Below are positions 21,376-35,589 of a DNA stretch of 64,000 nt, in pieces. Made by a program: the position numbers and the translations under genes. Within the stretch, counting starts at the first letter, position 1; the number at the start of each line of letters is the position of its first letter. The DNA is from Xanthostigma xanthostigma (lineage: Eukaryota > Arthropoda > Insecta > Raphidioptera > Raphidiidae): contig OY754470.1 of NCBI GenBank assembly GCA_963575645.1, forward strand, positions 44,795,201 to 44,859,200, in the 5' to 3' direction. The notes under the pieces are model-generated. The model searched no databases. It had not been told where the DNA came from and worked only from the letters and a program-made list of their open reading frames with translations.

Positions 21376-21863
21376 GCAGACTTGCACAACGTATGAAAAA
21401 ATTTACGATAATTTTGGTAAACTTGCTTTAACAAAATGTCCGCGGCGTATGGTTTAGCGAGCAAATTCCTCCTGTTAGTCGAAAATATCATCATTTTTTC
21501 ATAGCGCGCCAACACAAGTATAATTTCTAAACGTAATGGCATATTATGATTTATGATGTTTAATATTTATTCATACAACCCTTTTTGATTTACATTTTAC
21601 AATATGAAATTAATGATTATTACACGTAACAGCGTTGCCACAGTAATTGTAAAATAAACATAGCTGTAGTCAGGATTTCTTAGAAAACATGTTATTTCCT
21701 TGTATTGGAATGTTCCTTTTAACTGACATTTCTATCGGTTCGGTTGGCGAGATTTCGATTGTAGTATACATGTAAATGGAAATTAATTCACTTGCTCACA
21801 AAGCTTCCTTTCCATAATAAAGCGATTCTGGAATAACCGGAAATTCACTGAGGATATATAATA

Positions 21864-22391
21864 CAGTAATACCCCGTTTAACGCGGGGGATACGTTCCAA
21901 CAAAGTAGAGCGTAATGCGAAACAGCGCTAAACGAGGCTATCTTAACATGTAAATAATGGGGTGAGGGGAAAATGGATAGAAAATTGGTTAGGTATTAAA
22001 TTTAATAATTATGTTTTTTTTTAATAAAAATAAAAACAAACATTTATTTCTTACAAAAATAAAAACAATATAAACCAGAATCTACTCTTCTAATCACTTG
22101 CATTTTAGTTTCCAGTGAAATGCTTTTTCTAGTTGCTTTCTTTTCTTGTTTTTCATTATCACCCATGATAAAAACTAAAGATCATAATATTTGTCACTGT
22201 ATTAACCGTTATAGTATGATATAAATTTATACTTACAATAATGTCAACAAATGATAAAAATGCGTCCGTACAAGAAACACAACTACAATGTTTCGGATAT
22301 GTTGTGTACATACGCTGCGCACAATTTCAGGGAATACCCTGGTTGAAATAAAAGAGCGCTAAACTAAACAGCGTTAAGCGGGGTGTTACTG
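21864..22391. mobile_element. pogo/Tigger-like MITE, 528 bp, TA-flanked
   Basis: Ends CAGTAATACCCCGTTTAACG and (inverted) CAGTAACACCCCGCTTAACG, TA at 21862-21863 and 22392-22393. 'acgcgggggatacgttcc' just inside the left end resembles other Tigger-type ends. No transposase ORF. Confidence 0.85.
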
Positions 22392-23004
22392 TATGTGGGA
22401 ATTAGTGGTGAGCGTTGATTCAACAAACTAGTGCAATTTATTGTTAAACAAATCAACTGTTTTGATTTTTGGAATTAGCTAGTTGCAGATTCAACTACTT
22501 CATCAACCATTAACAAAACGCGGAAAACATCTTCAACCAATAGATCTATTCTAAATGCCTTTAACGAACGAAACTAAAACAACACTATATATACGAAGCA
22601 CAGCAATGGGTCATATGCATGTGTATTTTTTTATATTTTTAATAGATTATTTAGTCAACCATAATAGGGAAAAAAATTGATAATCATTTAAAAATGTAAT
22701 ATTATCATAAGAAAAAAAATATTAAATTTCACAATTATAAATAGACATTTTAAACAATCGGCCATGTTGGCGGGCTTATGTGACGTCATGATATATGATG
22801 CATGTCAACCTTGATGTCAAATTGTCTATGTTCTAAATTAAGTATTTTATTATTTATTTATTAAGTATTTTTTTCAGTAATTAGATTAATAAAATAACCA
22901 TTACGATATGATCAGAGACTAAAATATATTTCCAAATAAAAATTTAAACCAATTTGGAGTCTCATGCATATGACCTATTGTTGTTAAACCAATTTTATTT
23001 GGTT

Positions 23005-23581
23005 CAATGTTTTTGGAGTTCCGTACCTCATAAGAAAAAAGGAACCCTTATAGGATCACTTTGCCGACACTCTTGGGAATCAAAACTTATAGGGTACTTC
23101 CCGTTGACCTGGAATCATGAAATTTGGTAAGAAGCAATGTCTTATAGCACAAGTAAAAGGAAAAATCCGAAAACCGTAAATTTGTAGTTACATCACAGAA
23201 AAAATGTTTTTTAAAGTGCAACAACATGCTACGCACGTACACAGTAACAGTTTTAATACAAAACAAACGTCCGCTACCGGTGCGTTTATACAGCACAATA
23301 TGAGGACTCTCGCATATAACACGGTGCGACAACTAGGCTGTCAGATATAGCCACATGCTACTGCAGTTCAGTAGTCCATCTGAATTCACTGCAAATACGC
23401 GCTTAGTTGACAAACTGACCGCTACATTTGTCGATATAGGGGACAACAGTTTTTCGAAGGCTATAAGCGGGAAAAATCTTCGAGACTCGATTTCCGTCAT
23501 GGACGAACTATTTACATACCTACAAGTATGAACAGAACCCTCGGTGCACGAGTCCGATTCGCACTTGGTCGTTTTTTTTTT
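23005..23581 (+). repeat. RTE-like dispersed repeat R2, copy 2
   Basis: Begins near 'ggagttccgtacctcataag' and ends 'ggaaccctcggtgcacgagt' + 'ccgattcgcacttgg' + T-run. Collinear with 11935-12428. Confidence 0.7.
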
Positions 23582-24885
23582 CATACAAACAACTAGCAGC
23601 ATTATTATTTAAAACCAACGAAATACAAAGGCTTGCTTTTTTATCCGAGATGTCTGATTTGTTTCTTTTAAACTGCACACGCATGAATTGAGAAGCTACG
23701 CATGTGCGTTCGTACTCAATCCATTCGCGCTCTCTGCATTCGTTGCAAACTTTTATCGTCGCATATGCGTGCGTGCTCAAATCGCTCCATCCATTCGTAG
23801 TAAAAATGTCTTAAGAGTTGGTTCAATAAAATAAAAACTCTTTCTGGAAAAACGACACAAAAATCCGTTCAAATTGAGAGCGAACACAAGGGAATTGCTT
23901 TTAAAATCTTCAGAGTTACTTCTCGAAGAGTACAATTAATTTATTTTTACAATTTTTACAAACTTCTCTCATTTCCGATGTTCATAAATTCGTGTGTATT
24001 TTAAGGCGCCGGCATAAAATGATAAAGTATTTAATTAAGAAGTTTTTAATTAATTTAGTATTAACTAAATGATATCATTTGAAAATTCAATTAAATAGTA
24101 ACCCAATTAAAGTAAATATAGAATAAATAAACTTACACTTATTTTGCCATCGAAATTAATTGAAGAAAAATAGTACAGGGCAAAGGAGCTCCCTTACAAA
24201 TCCTAACATTTAAATGCGGTTTCGTAAAGTTATGTTTATTTTGAGAACCAAGTACATTCTTTCGATTAACTGCTCAAAAAATATGGATTTTAAATTGACT
24301 TTAATAATTATAGACTTTAAATGCAACCGACAAAGATAAATAGTTTGGGTTTTCTTTACTATTATGTTTTCCAATATTTAATTTTATTAACAATCTAATA
24401 GTATTCATTTGTTTCCTTTAACATATCTAAGCAATTTGGGAACGTTGTGTAATTGTTTTGCCTTTGCACAGAAAATTGTATATTCTATTTTTATCTAATT
24501 GAAGACATTTTTCTTTCATAGAATTATATGACCGTCACGTTTTTTTCATTTATATCAAAACTTTTCGACTTACCTGTACATGATTTTGTAGCTTGATGCA
24601 GTAGTTTCTTGCATTTTTAAAGCATTAATACTTACCTAATTTGAAACACGTTCATCTAAGGGAGACGTGATTAACTCTATGGTAGGAAGTAATAAGCGAT
24701 GGAAATTTTTGCACACCTTTTATATAATATGTGCGTTATTATATTCCTTTATGCGTCATAAAATTTGGTTTCAATTTTAATATGTCGAAAAGACTTCATA
24801 CGACTACATTTTTTATAAAAAGATACGCCAGTACCTTAGGGTTAAAATGGAAACTCATCTCAGGTTATAATTTTAACAAAGGACT

Positions 24886-25249
24886 CCGCACAAACCTTAT
24901 GCGATAAATTGATCGAAAATGGTTTTATTTTGTAGTTTAAAGGTCATTGTCCATGGGCGCATAGTCTAGAACCCGATAGATTTTTAGCTACAGATATGTT
25001 TACCGAGATTTTAGATATAGGGAGGTCCAAAAAGCACAAAAGTTGAGCATGGAACATGTTTATGAATTCAATGGATATCTCAATATCTACAATCATGCTA
25101 AAAATATCTGTAGCTAAAAATCGATTGTTTTTTAGGCTATGCGCCCATTAACACTTTTTCTTAGTGACCTTTAAAACATAAAATAAAACCATTTTCAATT
25201 AATTTGACCGAGAACCAAATCCCATAAGGTTTGTGCGGGATCCTTGGGA
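24886..25249. mobile_element. TIR element family F, copy 2 (shorter)
   Basis: Ends 'aaggactccgcacaaacctt' and 'aaggtttgtgcgggatcctt'. Shares 'gtccatgggcgcat', 'tttttagctacagatatgtt' and 'gaccgagaaccaaatcccat' with 15581-16115. Confidence 0.8.
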
Positions 25250-26278
25250 ATGTAAATTTTAAGTTTTGATTAGTTACTAAAAAAATAGAAAATAGCTCAA
25301 AAAACATTGGGACGTATATATTTTCGTTCGGAGAGAGATGGTTCTTTTCATTTATTTTATATTTAGTTTATTTATTATTGATTTGTATACAAAAATACCC
25401 TGATATAAAATAATTCAGCTGTTTGATAACATTTGGAAAACAAAAACTAAAACTACATATTTTAATATAATTATATCACATCAAAATACTAACTATAAGT
25501 GCATATAATAGAAGAACAATCACACAATTTTGAAATTAGATCAAAACCCCGCTCTATTGCCGCATGGAAAACAATCGTTCAATTTTCTCACAATTCAAAC
25601 TATTTTTTGGTTCATCAATCTGCTTGTTCGTAGATTTTATAAATTAAATCGGAATCACCATTCAGAAATTCTCTTCACTTTATTTGAAAAAATATTAAAA
25701 ATTTACTGAAACATAAGTAAATTTTTATATCACCAAGTTAAGAAAGTTGGTAACACTACTACGTCCTGAAAAAAAAAACAACTTTACAACAACGATCATT
25801 TTATTACGTGGCCAATTTTCTAAAATATAATAATTATTCTAGTTCAAAATTTACAGTTTTCCTCACGAACTCTGTAACCAGGACACCCAGGTCGAGCATA
25901 GCGGTGGACCGATATCTGTCGCATGAACCAATATGGCTTCAGCTACTGGGTAACGCAGTACGTTCATGACTTACATGTGTGTAGTGTCTGTGAAGTTAAA
26001 CGATTTTGATAAGTATGTGACGAAAACGGGTGGAAAGAATCGAAGTTTTCCCAGGTAGCGATAACAGCGCCATCTCGCGTGCGCCAGAAAATGGTCCGTC
26101 TCGAAACACGACAAGCATAGAAAGTTAGGTCTCGTAGTTACAGACTTCGTGGTTTTCGTATAAACTTTTTGCAGCGGTGATAAAATCGGCTGTCCAAAGC
26201 AAAAACTCAGTAACTGACAAAAACTGACAAAATAATAGAATATTTGAACTACTTACTCTGAATAAAATTGTTTTACAT

Positions 26279-26879
26279 TTTTTTGACGTGATAACGTCTT
26301 ATAAATTGATGAATCACCAATCTTATAAATTGATAAAACACCGGCTGCATGTTCGAAAAAGTGTAACGTAACGTTCCTAACGTTCCTAACGTTCCGCCTG
26401 ACCCTGTGCGTGCTTTTCTCGAAAACGGCCCTAACGATTTGGATGAAATTTACTGAAAAGGGATTTTGGGGGGCAAAAAATCGTTTTAGCTAGGTCTCAT
26501 CTCTCGAAAAAATCGTTTTCTTACAAATTTTATCATTATAAAAATCAATTTTTTGACGTATGAAAATACTTAAATATTGTAAGTAGGTTTTGGAATTTTA
26601 TATTATAAACAGTGAAACAATTGTTTTATAAATATTATGACAGCTAATCTTTGAGACTTAAAATAAATACGGAAGAATATATTATTTATTATTTATTAAG
26701 AAATATTATATGGTGAGTAATTTAAATAAATAAAATTAACCTAAATTTGAAGCGAAAGATGCAATATCATAGATTCGAATTATTATAATTATTATATAAA
26801 TTTAGGTTATGTATTACGGAATACGTTATCACGTAAGACTATCGTCCGTAAACCGACTTTACAGACAACCAATTTTTTT
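26279..26879 (+). mobile_element. Element family G, copy 1 (diverged interior)
   Basis: Left end 'ttttttgacgtgataacgtc' to about 26410 and right end 'ttatgtattacggaatacgt' to 26879 match the three other copies; the middle is unrelated. The array of 'taacgtt' repeats near the left end has a different length from the other copies. Confidence 0.8.
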
Positions 26880-27870
26880 TGGCGAATTGTCAACATTTTG
26901 ACATATAGGTGTATATCAGTTACTGTGTTTTTGTTTTGAGCAGCTGACATAGGTTTCAATTTTTTTATGCAAAATAAACAGCCAACCATTTTTGAGTCAG
27001 CGCACATATGATACTTTGTGTAACTTAAACGCGCGATTAAGCAACTATACTGTGAATTAACTCATTCACTCGAACTTTCTCGTTCGAGCGCGCGATTTTT
27101 TAAATTAGAAATATTGGTGGCAGAGTTTCTGGAGGTGGGACTTTTTTATAGGAAATTTCCTGCTCTTTCAGAATATTTTTTGTGATTTCATATACTTATC
27201 TGCAATAGTTTGTGAGATATTCGCAAAAAAACAAATCCCTCTATTGTCTTTCATTAAAATGTTTATAACTTTTTCAATTTTTTCGTCACCCACTTGAATT
27301 GTTTCAAAAAGTTTCTAGATGTCATTTCGAATCGAATGAAACCATGATCATAATTTTCGGTGAAGGAGAACTGGAATTCATCAAAAAGGGACATGTGAAC
27401 TAGCCTAATATAGTGATCAATACCTTTGTCATGCACTCGCACGCTTGCGTGTCAAGAATGCACCCTCACGACAATACACGGCATCGAGTAGCGCGAGTCC
27501 GCGAGTGTATGCGCGAAATGTTCTCGACAATCGCGCGTTCGTGATACATCAATTGTGTATTTCAGCCAAGAGTGCGTCGTACACTGTTGACTTAATCGCA
27601 CAATCGTGATACAAAAAGTAGCAGGTGTGCTTCAGATATTTTGCGCAGTTTCGATTATACATTACAATAATAAATTATAGTCGTATTTTTCTGTTACAAT
27701 AGTACACTTCACTGTCTATGAAAACATCGCTATGTACAAATTAGGGAAAGTTCAAGTTTTCAATATAAACACTATTGAAGCGAGGGATATATTATGTAGT
27801 GTGGGTTTTTGGGTGGGTGTGTTTTTACAGAGAGCTAACTGCATAATATAATACGCTTTACTCTATAAAC

Positions 27871-28505
27871 CAGTGGTCTTCCAACTATGATCCATGAAGC
27901 AGCAATTTTAAAGATTCCGCGGAGAGTTTTTGATTTAAAAAAAAAAAATGTGAGTCATCGTGGGAGGCCTGGTAGTTGTGATACATAAATTTAAGCGAAA
28001 ATGTAGTTACTAAATTTCACCCTATAACTAAATTTTACGCTGTCATTTACTGAATTTTTCGATTTTTTAAGCTTGCTCGTACCCAAAATCGTTTTTTTTT
28101 CTGTATACAAGAACTAACAATTAAAGCAGCTGCAGATATAATGGTCTAAGATCCCGATTAGGATTTAGGCTCGATCTTCACCCATCGAGTTTTCTAATGA
28201 AATTTGGAACTTGATAATATAATGTAGATATTAATAAAGAAAAATTGATTTGGTTGCCATTCAATTTTAGGCGCAGCTATATTTAATAAAAATAATAAAG
28301 TTGTTAATTTTATTGTATTTATTTAAGTATTAAATATTGTGATATTTGTTATTCATTGCATGGTTACCTATATTATATAATATGTTCCACGTGTTTGCAA
28401 TAAAATTTTCTACATTTTAATATAACGCCAATGGCTCTTAAGTATTCAAGAAAAAGCGATTTTATTTCGAAGAGTTTCAAAGTTTCTAAAGTTCGAAGAC
28501 CACTG
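27871..28505. mobile_element. hAT-like element, 635 bp, near-perfect 8-bp duplication
   Basis: Ends CAGTGGTCTTCCAACT and (inverted) CAGTGGTCTTCGAACT. Flanks ctataaac (27863-27870) and ctataagc (28506-28513) match at 7 of 8 positions, as expected for an old hAT insertion. No transposase frame seen. Confidence 0.82.
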
Positions 28506-28989
28506 CTATAAGCAAAGGTTAACCATTCTTATAACTTATACCTAGGTACATAAAGTTAACATCAAAGATTTATTTTGGTCGACATATTAACTTTTTAAGG
28601 AAAGTAATTTGGAAAAAACCTTACATAATATGTTTATAGATATTTTTTTACAAAAATAAATTATTATATTATCAGCTAATAACAATGTTTTCAGTTTAGT
28701 ACGTACATAAACTTCATATTATTTATTTTTATCAAAACACTTGCGAATAGGGAATATATACGTGCTGTTTTTTTAAATTTTAGATATTGTTTAAAGTAGA
28801 TGTGCAGACGTTATCTTTTCATATTATAGTTGTATTTCGATTGGCTTTCAAAATAGCTCAGATCAATCATCAATAATCAGAAAAAAAACAACAATTTAGT
28901 TACTTCTTAACAATCGCAATCTTATTATGGGATTTAAATTTCGAAAGCATTTTAGCTTTCGAAATAATAAAATTGTAAAAAAAAAACAT

Positions 28990-29605
28990 TTATTTACAAC
29001 TAGCGGCGCGGCTTCGTTTCACCCGGGTGTAAAACTGTTTTTTATATAGATTAAATTATTATAGATAGATATATTTTGTGTTAGCGGAAAATTCTGCAAA
29101 ATTTCATTCATTAAGGACGTGTCTATGAAGACAACTACAGCGCAGAAATGTCTGAACTAATAGCTTTGAGCAAATTCTACTTGATGTCGCTGCATGGTAC
29201 GAAAACAGTTTTTTTTTGTACAAAATATTTACATATTATATAGAAATAAACCTTTCTCGTTTTATAAATATAGATAGACTAGCGGGCCCGCCCGGTTTCA
29301 CCCGGGTGCAAAAGAACGAATGGGGGGGGGGTACATAAGTGCGCACATTCATCTTAGTTTACCGAGATGAATGTTGTGTCCAAATTTCATGATGATCGGA
29401 GTTACCGTTCAAAAGTTTTTGTCGGACGGTCAAATTTTGAGTTAGATTTTGCAACATTTTTCATTGATGCTCCGCTCCTATTGGTCGTAGCGTGATATTA
29501 TATCCTCGATAAATGCGCTATACAACAAAAAAATTTCAATTCGAACCAGTAGTTCCTGAGATTAGCGCGTTCAACCAACCAAACAAACTCTTCAGCTTTA
29601 TATAT
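28990..29605 (+). repeat. RTE/SINE-like debris including repeat R3, copy 2
   Basis: Two starts 'ctagcggcgcggcttcgttt' (28999) and 'ctagcgggcccgcccggttt' (29279), the latter running into R3 ('cgcacattcatcttagttta') and ending near 'cttcagctttatatattagt'. Confidence 0.65.
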
Positions 29606-30117
29606 TAGTATCGATTAAAGTTTGAAGTTTGTGAGTGACATTAATAACTGATATCCCAGCAGTGATTCTAGTGGCAAAACCAGCTGTAGAGCGGCCTTAA
29701 CTCTAAAGGTCACTTGATATCATACAAAGATGATATTGAACATAGATTACTTGAGATTGATCCAAATCATTATTGAAGAGCCACTCGAACATTGATTATT
29801 TTATAATTTATGTATTAAGGGGTTTACACGGCTTTAAACTATTCATATTAAATTCACTGTCACAATAGAATTTCACGACTCATGCAATTTATATCATCAA
29901 ATCTTCATCTACCACTGTTTTTACGAGCTCTAGTTTTTCCTTCCTGTCCACGTGTGTCTATTATTGGCAATGTATATTTTGTTACGTCAGTATTAGAAAA
30001 AATCTGTACCCACGTACTTTTACCGTCTGCTGATATTTCGGCGGGATCATCGTTCTATACAGGAGGTGCCTTAATCACCACTGTGATGAACTGAACTGCA
30101 AAAAAAACATGCGTGAG

Positions 30118-30840
30118 ATTCTCGCGCGTTAAAAGTGAAACTTAGGTTCTAGCAATTATTGACGAACATTGATGTCCATTTTAAAACAAAACTGAAATAA
30201 ATTTTTCCCAATAAAACTTCACAAAACAGAAAAAACTTATAGGTTATGCCGAATTGTCAATTGTAATACCCTCTATATTGTTAACAAAGATCGGGAGAAA
30301 GACTTAAACACTACGGTGCAGACATACGCCTGTCTCACTTATTATACTCTGAGTCTTATGCTCATGTCCGTGAATAATTGCGCGTCAGTTTGCACGTGGA
30401 ACTAAGCTGTGAAAGGGAGGTGGCTTGCTCTATTCCACTTACTAATTGCCCCACTACAGACGCGACGCTTGCTCACAACGGGTCAAGTAAAAAGAAAGAT
30501 ATAGAAAACAGTCATTTGCCGTCTCACTTCATAGGCCACATTTCCACTCACGGCCACTAGCAATATAGAAGTTATTAAATATATGCATCGAACATCGTAT
30601 GCGATATTTTGTATAGCATAAAAGTCGACAAAAGCAACGCGACAACAGACGAAGTTCGACAACAATAGACGAGGCCCACTAGACGCTTGTAAGAAAATGA
30701 TACAAGTGCGTAGGAGACATTTGACAGAGAGAGTAAAAACGATTCTTACACTTTCGGTCGAAGTCGGAGAGAGTTAAGCGTTTCACTTTTAGTCTGATTC
30801 AGGCCAAAATGCCCTACCGCGCCTAAGGAAGTTTAACTTC
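30118..30840. mobile_element. Possible TIR element with 'gtgaaact' ends
   Basis: 'aaaagtgaaacttaggttc' at 30129 versus 'gtttcacttttagtc' at 30780 and 'gaagtttaacttcg' at 30828. Similar to the ends of 10424-11576 and 48394-49265 but weaker. Confidence 0.3.
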
Positions 30841-33244
30841 GAAAATATAAGATCGGTTGTACGATTTGAAACAAATAAATAAATACACAAACAAATAAAC
30901 GGCACCTGTAATATGTTCCCAAATCTTCTGCGGGTAAAACGGTAATCTAAATAAAGTTTTCAAGCACTATACATATTTAAAAAAAATTCTGGGAGAGGCA
31001 CCTCGGTCTTTATGCTGCACAGGATATTTGCCATTCCCTCCTGACCTTCCCCAGGAAATGGAAGACAGCCCCCCCCCACCTCTTGAAAATCGGCTGAATG
31101 ATGCGAAAACGAGTTTTACAAATTTGTTGTTCGGTTACTGAATCATTCAGTAGATTAAGGACATAAGCCTGCGTGTTATGAAAACAAAATAGTGCTTTCA
31201 ACCCACGTAAAAATTAATATTATATACATATATACACTATACAGTGTGGCAGGAAATGAGATCAACAAGTTGTAACATATAAATATGATTCTTTAGATAA
31301 AGTTAAACATTTTATGACCATATTCAACGAACGTAAGTAGTTATTTATTCGGTTCATTTGTTCTTCAGGTAGCTATTCCTCCGAATAAATAGCGATAATT
31401 CAATTCACCAATCATAATTATGTTCACTGAAGGTATACCTAAATATATTCTGTCCAAATTCTCGAGTATACATATTTATTCGACTGATAAAATAATAATG
31501 GCCGCCACATAGATCATAATACGAATTTATTTATGTGTTGTTTAACCTTTTGTGAAGTGTATAATGTAGTTGTAAAAAATTAAAGTGAGTGGAAGTTTTG
31601 TGTGCACTTGGGTTAGGACAAATCATTATTATTTTGTGAAACTTTTTTGACGTTTACACTAACGCTATTGGTCGGATTTTTGGGTGAACGTTGAAAAGAG
31701 CAAGGAGTATATTCTTTAACTAACTTTCCTCTCTGCTATTTTGCTTGGTGAATTGAAAGTAAATTTTATTCTAACGAATAAATTTGTTCCAAGATTAGTA
31801 ACTTCTAATAGTGTTTGATGAATATGGGCATTAGAGTAAATAATTGTCAAAACGCCATCGTCAGGGATTTAAAGAAGTCGGTTTTCAAAAGCTAAAATCT
31901 AAACTATCACTGAAACACCTTGTATAATACTAGCGTATCGTATTACCGCAGCATGAGAGCTTAGTTTTCAAGATTAAGTATACTCTTTTATGAAAAGAAG
32001 GTTTATGTATTCACTCTCTAAATATAGGGTCATTCTATTTTTTCTTTCTACAAATTCCGGGTTGGAAGTGGCGCGATCTATGGTCAGCCAATCAAAGTTG
32101 ACTATATCTAACGTAACCATACCTTCCGCTTTTAAGTTATATGTCTCGCTGTCCCCAAAATACGTAAAAAACAATCTCTTCGACACGATTTTAAATTTAT
32201 ATTATACAAGAGAGCGCAAATCGGTTAATCAAAGATAAAAAGGGTACCTATAGATTTACATTTTTATAATAAAATTCGTAGAGCAGAAACTGATCGGTTT
32301 TAGATAAGAGCGCAAAGGAATGGATGTTTCAACTCTTGAAGGAATTTGCTTTCGATTTAGATTATCTGCCTTGAGAGAGTCAACTACATAATACAGATGC
32401 AGATAAAAGATATAAATTTGTATTCAGTGCAATGCATTAATATCTCGATTGAAAGCATTCTATCTATCTATGATTATTATTACGAATGTATTTCTCTATT
32501 CCGATGATGAGATTTGAGTCACCTGCATGCAGTGCTTCATAGAACAAAGGCAGATAAAAGACATAAGTAATCACATTCAATACTGTGAAATGCAATCTGA
32601 GAGAGACAACTATATGCAGTGTTTTAAAAAGTAAAGAAAGAGCGCAGTATAATAATTCATTACTGGAAAATTATATTGTAAGTCGTAAGCTATAAAAATC
32701 GTTTGATTTATTTTGAATAACCTTTCGGGACATCTCGAGATATTTTAATAATCGAATACTTTGACAATTTTCACTTTAGTTACGAGCCTAACGAAACATT
32801 TATGCGAATCTGAATCGCTGTAATCATCGAAGTTCTCTTAACGTCGGTGTTAAATCTCGTGTAAACAAAGCAATTGTAAAATACTCATAAGTTTAAAAGC
32901 TTGGTTATCTTGATAACTGAGCCTTTGTAATAATAGATGATAAAATATGAGCTTTTATGCGTGAATACCATACGTTTGAGTTATTCAGCTTTTACAATAA
33001 CCGACCTTTGATTTTTGTAAAATATAAAATACAATCTCTGCGGGTTACCGCAGATTGAAGACAAAAGATTTATTTATGTGAGTAAGGTTTATCCCTTTGA
33101 CAAAGCCCACGCGCTATATTGACAGTAAATCAATAGATCTGGTAAATACCTGATAACATACCTTTGTGCTGAGGTTCTGCACCTTTTTCGAATTACATAA
33201 CTTCGAGATTTGTTCCGTGATATCAATATTTGATGCAATGGATA

Positions 33245-33750
33245 CTTTAGCTGCAGGAAATAGTGCCAATTGCGGTCGTACCATTTGCGGTCAATCGATA
33301 TTATTAAAAGAAAATAATGTTATAAGTGAGAATTTGATAATTTCTAAAATACCATCGCATCAAGAGGGAACTTCCCTATACCCCTCTCGCTTTTCACTGC
33401 GCAACAAAAACACCATCGCATCAGCAATGTTGAATTACATAAAACATGAGAACAGATATTGGCTTTAGTAATAAGAATTAAAATTAGTTGTGCCATATTA
33501 TTTTGATGTTTGGAAAAATTTGTTAGATTGCATTCGGAATTGTTTAGATGACTTAATGACTTATTCTTTCTAATTTGGAATTTCCGATTTATAAAGTTAT
33601 TTTCTTGACCGCAAGTGAGATTATTTGCATTTTATCATATTGATTGACCATAAGTGACATTAATTGCATTTTATCATAGCAAGTGGGACGAAAATTGTTC
33701 CAACCGCAATTGGCACGACCGCAAGTGGAAAGACATCAGCTGCAGGCTAT
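33245..33750. repeat. Inverted repeat with 'accgcaattggcacgaccgc' phrases
   Basis: 'agctgcaggaaatagtgcca' with 'attgcggtcgtaccatttgc' near 33248 is inverted near 33690-33748 ('gcaattggcacgaccgcaag', 'catcagctgcagg'). The right side also contains a 'gacc..aagtga.attatttgcattttatcat' unit twice in tandem (33606-33640, 33645-33680). Confidence 0.55.
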
Positions 33751-33789
33751 ATACTGTGTATTATACACAACATAATTTGTATATTTTTT

Positions 33790-33838
33790 TTATTTTATTT
33801 ATTTGAAGAGTTCTATTCAGACGTTAATAAAAAATTTG
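33790..33838 (+). repeat. Copy 4 of the 45-bp dispersed motif
   Basis: 'tttgaagagttctattcaga' then cgttaat, preceded by tttattttattta; diverges after ttaat. Confidence 0.75.
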
Positions 33839-35412
33839 GATAATTTGTACATATCTACTGCATTTTGACGTAGGAGATGGCTCTCTGCTAACAATTCCTA
33901 ACACTGTTGTTTTTTATTTTTTCGTTACTTTGTTGAACTAAATTACTCTCATCGCGACTGTAAAAGCTACAACGCTAACGCCATTTTGACTTGCGACTGA
34001 AGATATTATCGAAATAGTGCAGTCAGTGTATAATTTCAAGATCGTACGATACATCCCACGCATTCTTCCTTCTTCTAAAAGGCACTTCTTTATTTTTATA
34101 ACTTCAAAGAAAAGAGTGGGTAATCTAATTGTCACAAAATACGACAAAAATAACAGCTTTAATTCAGTATCAAAAAAAAAACTTATCACATAGCGAAGAA
34201 GAACACAGATAAGTTTTCTGGTAGCTTCAGTGGCTGTGCGTTGAATATACAGTGTGTCCTTCTGAATTTGGAACATAGCAATTTAACACGGAATTATGAT
34301 ATTTTGTTGATATATTTTCATCTCCGTTAAGGTTATTTGGTATTTTTTATGGACTGGTTCCAAACATTCTTAGTAATGATTTTGTGAGTTTGTTTTGCAA
34401 AATTCTCTTTAAAAAGAAGAAAGATTACCTATATAAAAGAAAAAAAATATTTTTATTCTTTTATATAATCTTTATTCTTTATATAATCTTGATTATTGAT
34501 AATTATAAAGTTTATTACAATGTTAGTATTTAAGTTCTTTGTTTAGACGAATTAACTATCGATATGGATCATATCCATTGATCCATAATCCATATACAAA
34601 GTACCAGATGTACCGATAATTAATTGTCTCCTTTTCTGTACTGTAACCCTTTTTATAAACTCTGGACATATATAAAGAAAGAGAGGGGTTATTAGTTATT
34701 ATCTTAGTACGTGAAAGTTAATATAGGTATTTTATGTGGGCGGTATGTATTGTATATTACACGCCATCTCGCGTACGCCAGAAAACGGTTCGTTTCGAAA
34801 CACAGCAAGCATAGGAAGCTAGGTCTCCTGGTTACAGACTTCGTGGGGAAAACTAAAATTAGAAATATTCTAAAATTCTAAAGCTTATTCCAAACAATAA
34901 TCATCAGTCTGCTGGGCTTTAAAAGGTAACATTGGAGAAGGTTCTAGTAATTTTAATATGCATAAGCGAGACCTGCCCGGCCTTAAGCATTAAATTTGAA
35001 TGATTTCATTAATTATTTTAAAGCTTAAGCTTGAGAGATTTTAAATGACAGAACGATGCCTAAAACGGTCTATTCATGTTTTAACAGTGAGTTGCCAGAT
35101 ATATACTGGTGTAAAACTTTTGGTATTTTGTGTAGCACGTGCGATTTATATTGCGTTGCGCGTGTCAAATTGTGAGACAAGATCGCGCTTATTAATAGGA
35201 AATCACCGAGAAAACAGTGTGAACGATGGCGTTTTTTTTTTGCACAATGAAAAGGGGAAGGCGTCTGGAGGAGTTCTTTAAATCATTTCTTTCTACATAA
35301 GACGAAATCTCGAATATAAAAAATTATATCGACTTAATATGATCTGAAAGAAAAGCTTTCAAAATTGGTTCAGTCAAAACAAAAAGACTGATAAAATTAT
35401 AAATTATAATAC

Positions 35413-35537
35413 CTGAATTACTGTGTCTCAAAGCCGCCTGTGGGCTGTCGGTGCCGGGTAGCCTTGGACGGTGAGATCTATTCTTCGACAACACCTTTTG
35501 CCAACAACAAATGGCTGCCTTGAAATATTCGCGAAAT
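35413..35537 (-). CDS. Tachykinin/natalisin-type receptor, helix 8 / cytoplasmic tail exon
   Basis: Acceptor 'tttctgaatttcag'. The first base A completes Arg (AG + A), giving ...YWMNAR-FREYF. It then reads FREYFKAAICCWQKVLSKNR, SHRPRLPGTDSPQAALRHSN and S, ending in phase 1 before 'gtatta'. FREYF is helix 8, the CC pair is a likely palmitoylation site, and Ser/Thr residues could be kinase targets. Reading through the donor gives 30 more mostly hydrophobic residues before a TAA, so a further exon is likelier than read-through. I could not find that exon. Confidence 0.8.
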
Positions 35538-35589
35538 CTGAAATTCAGAAATTTACGAATTTCTAATCTGTACACATAAAAATTAAATG

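Larger units (their letters stand above)
12657..35412. other. Intergenic region between convergent CRF-BP and receptor genes
   Basis: About 23 kb with no exon that I can support. Contents are repeats, annotated separately. The stretches 17330-18180, 22400-23000, 23600-24850, 25260-26270, 28510-28980, 29610-30110 and 30850-33160 show only AT-rich sequence, low complexity or short unassigned repeats. 27420-27660 is locally GC/CG-rich, with a partial relative at 2625-2700. Confidence 0.6.

Noticed and set aside
33938-34276. 112-codon minus-strand ORF
   Set aside because: Low-complexity hydrophobic composition, no motif, no splice or start support.
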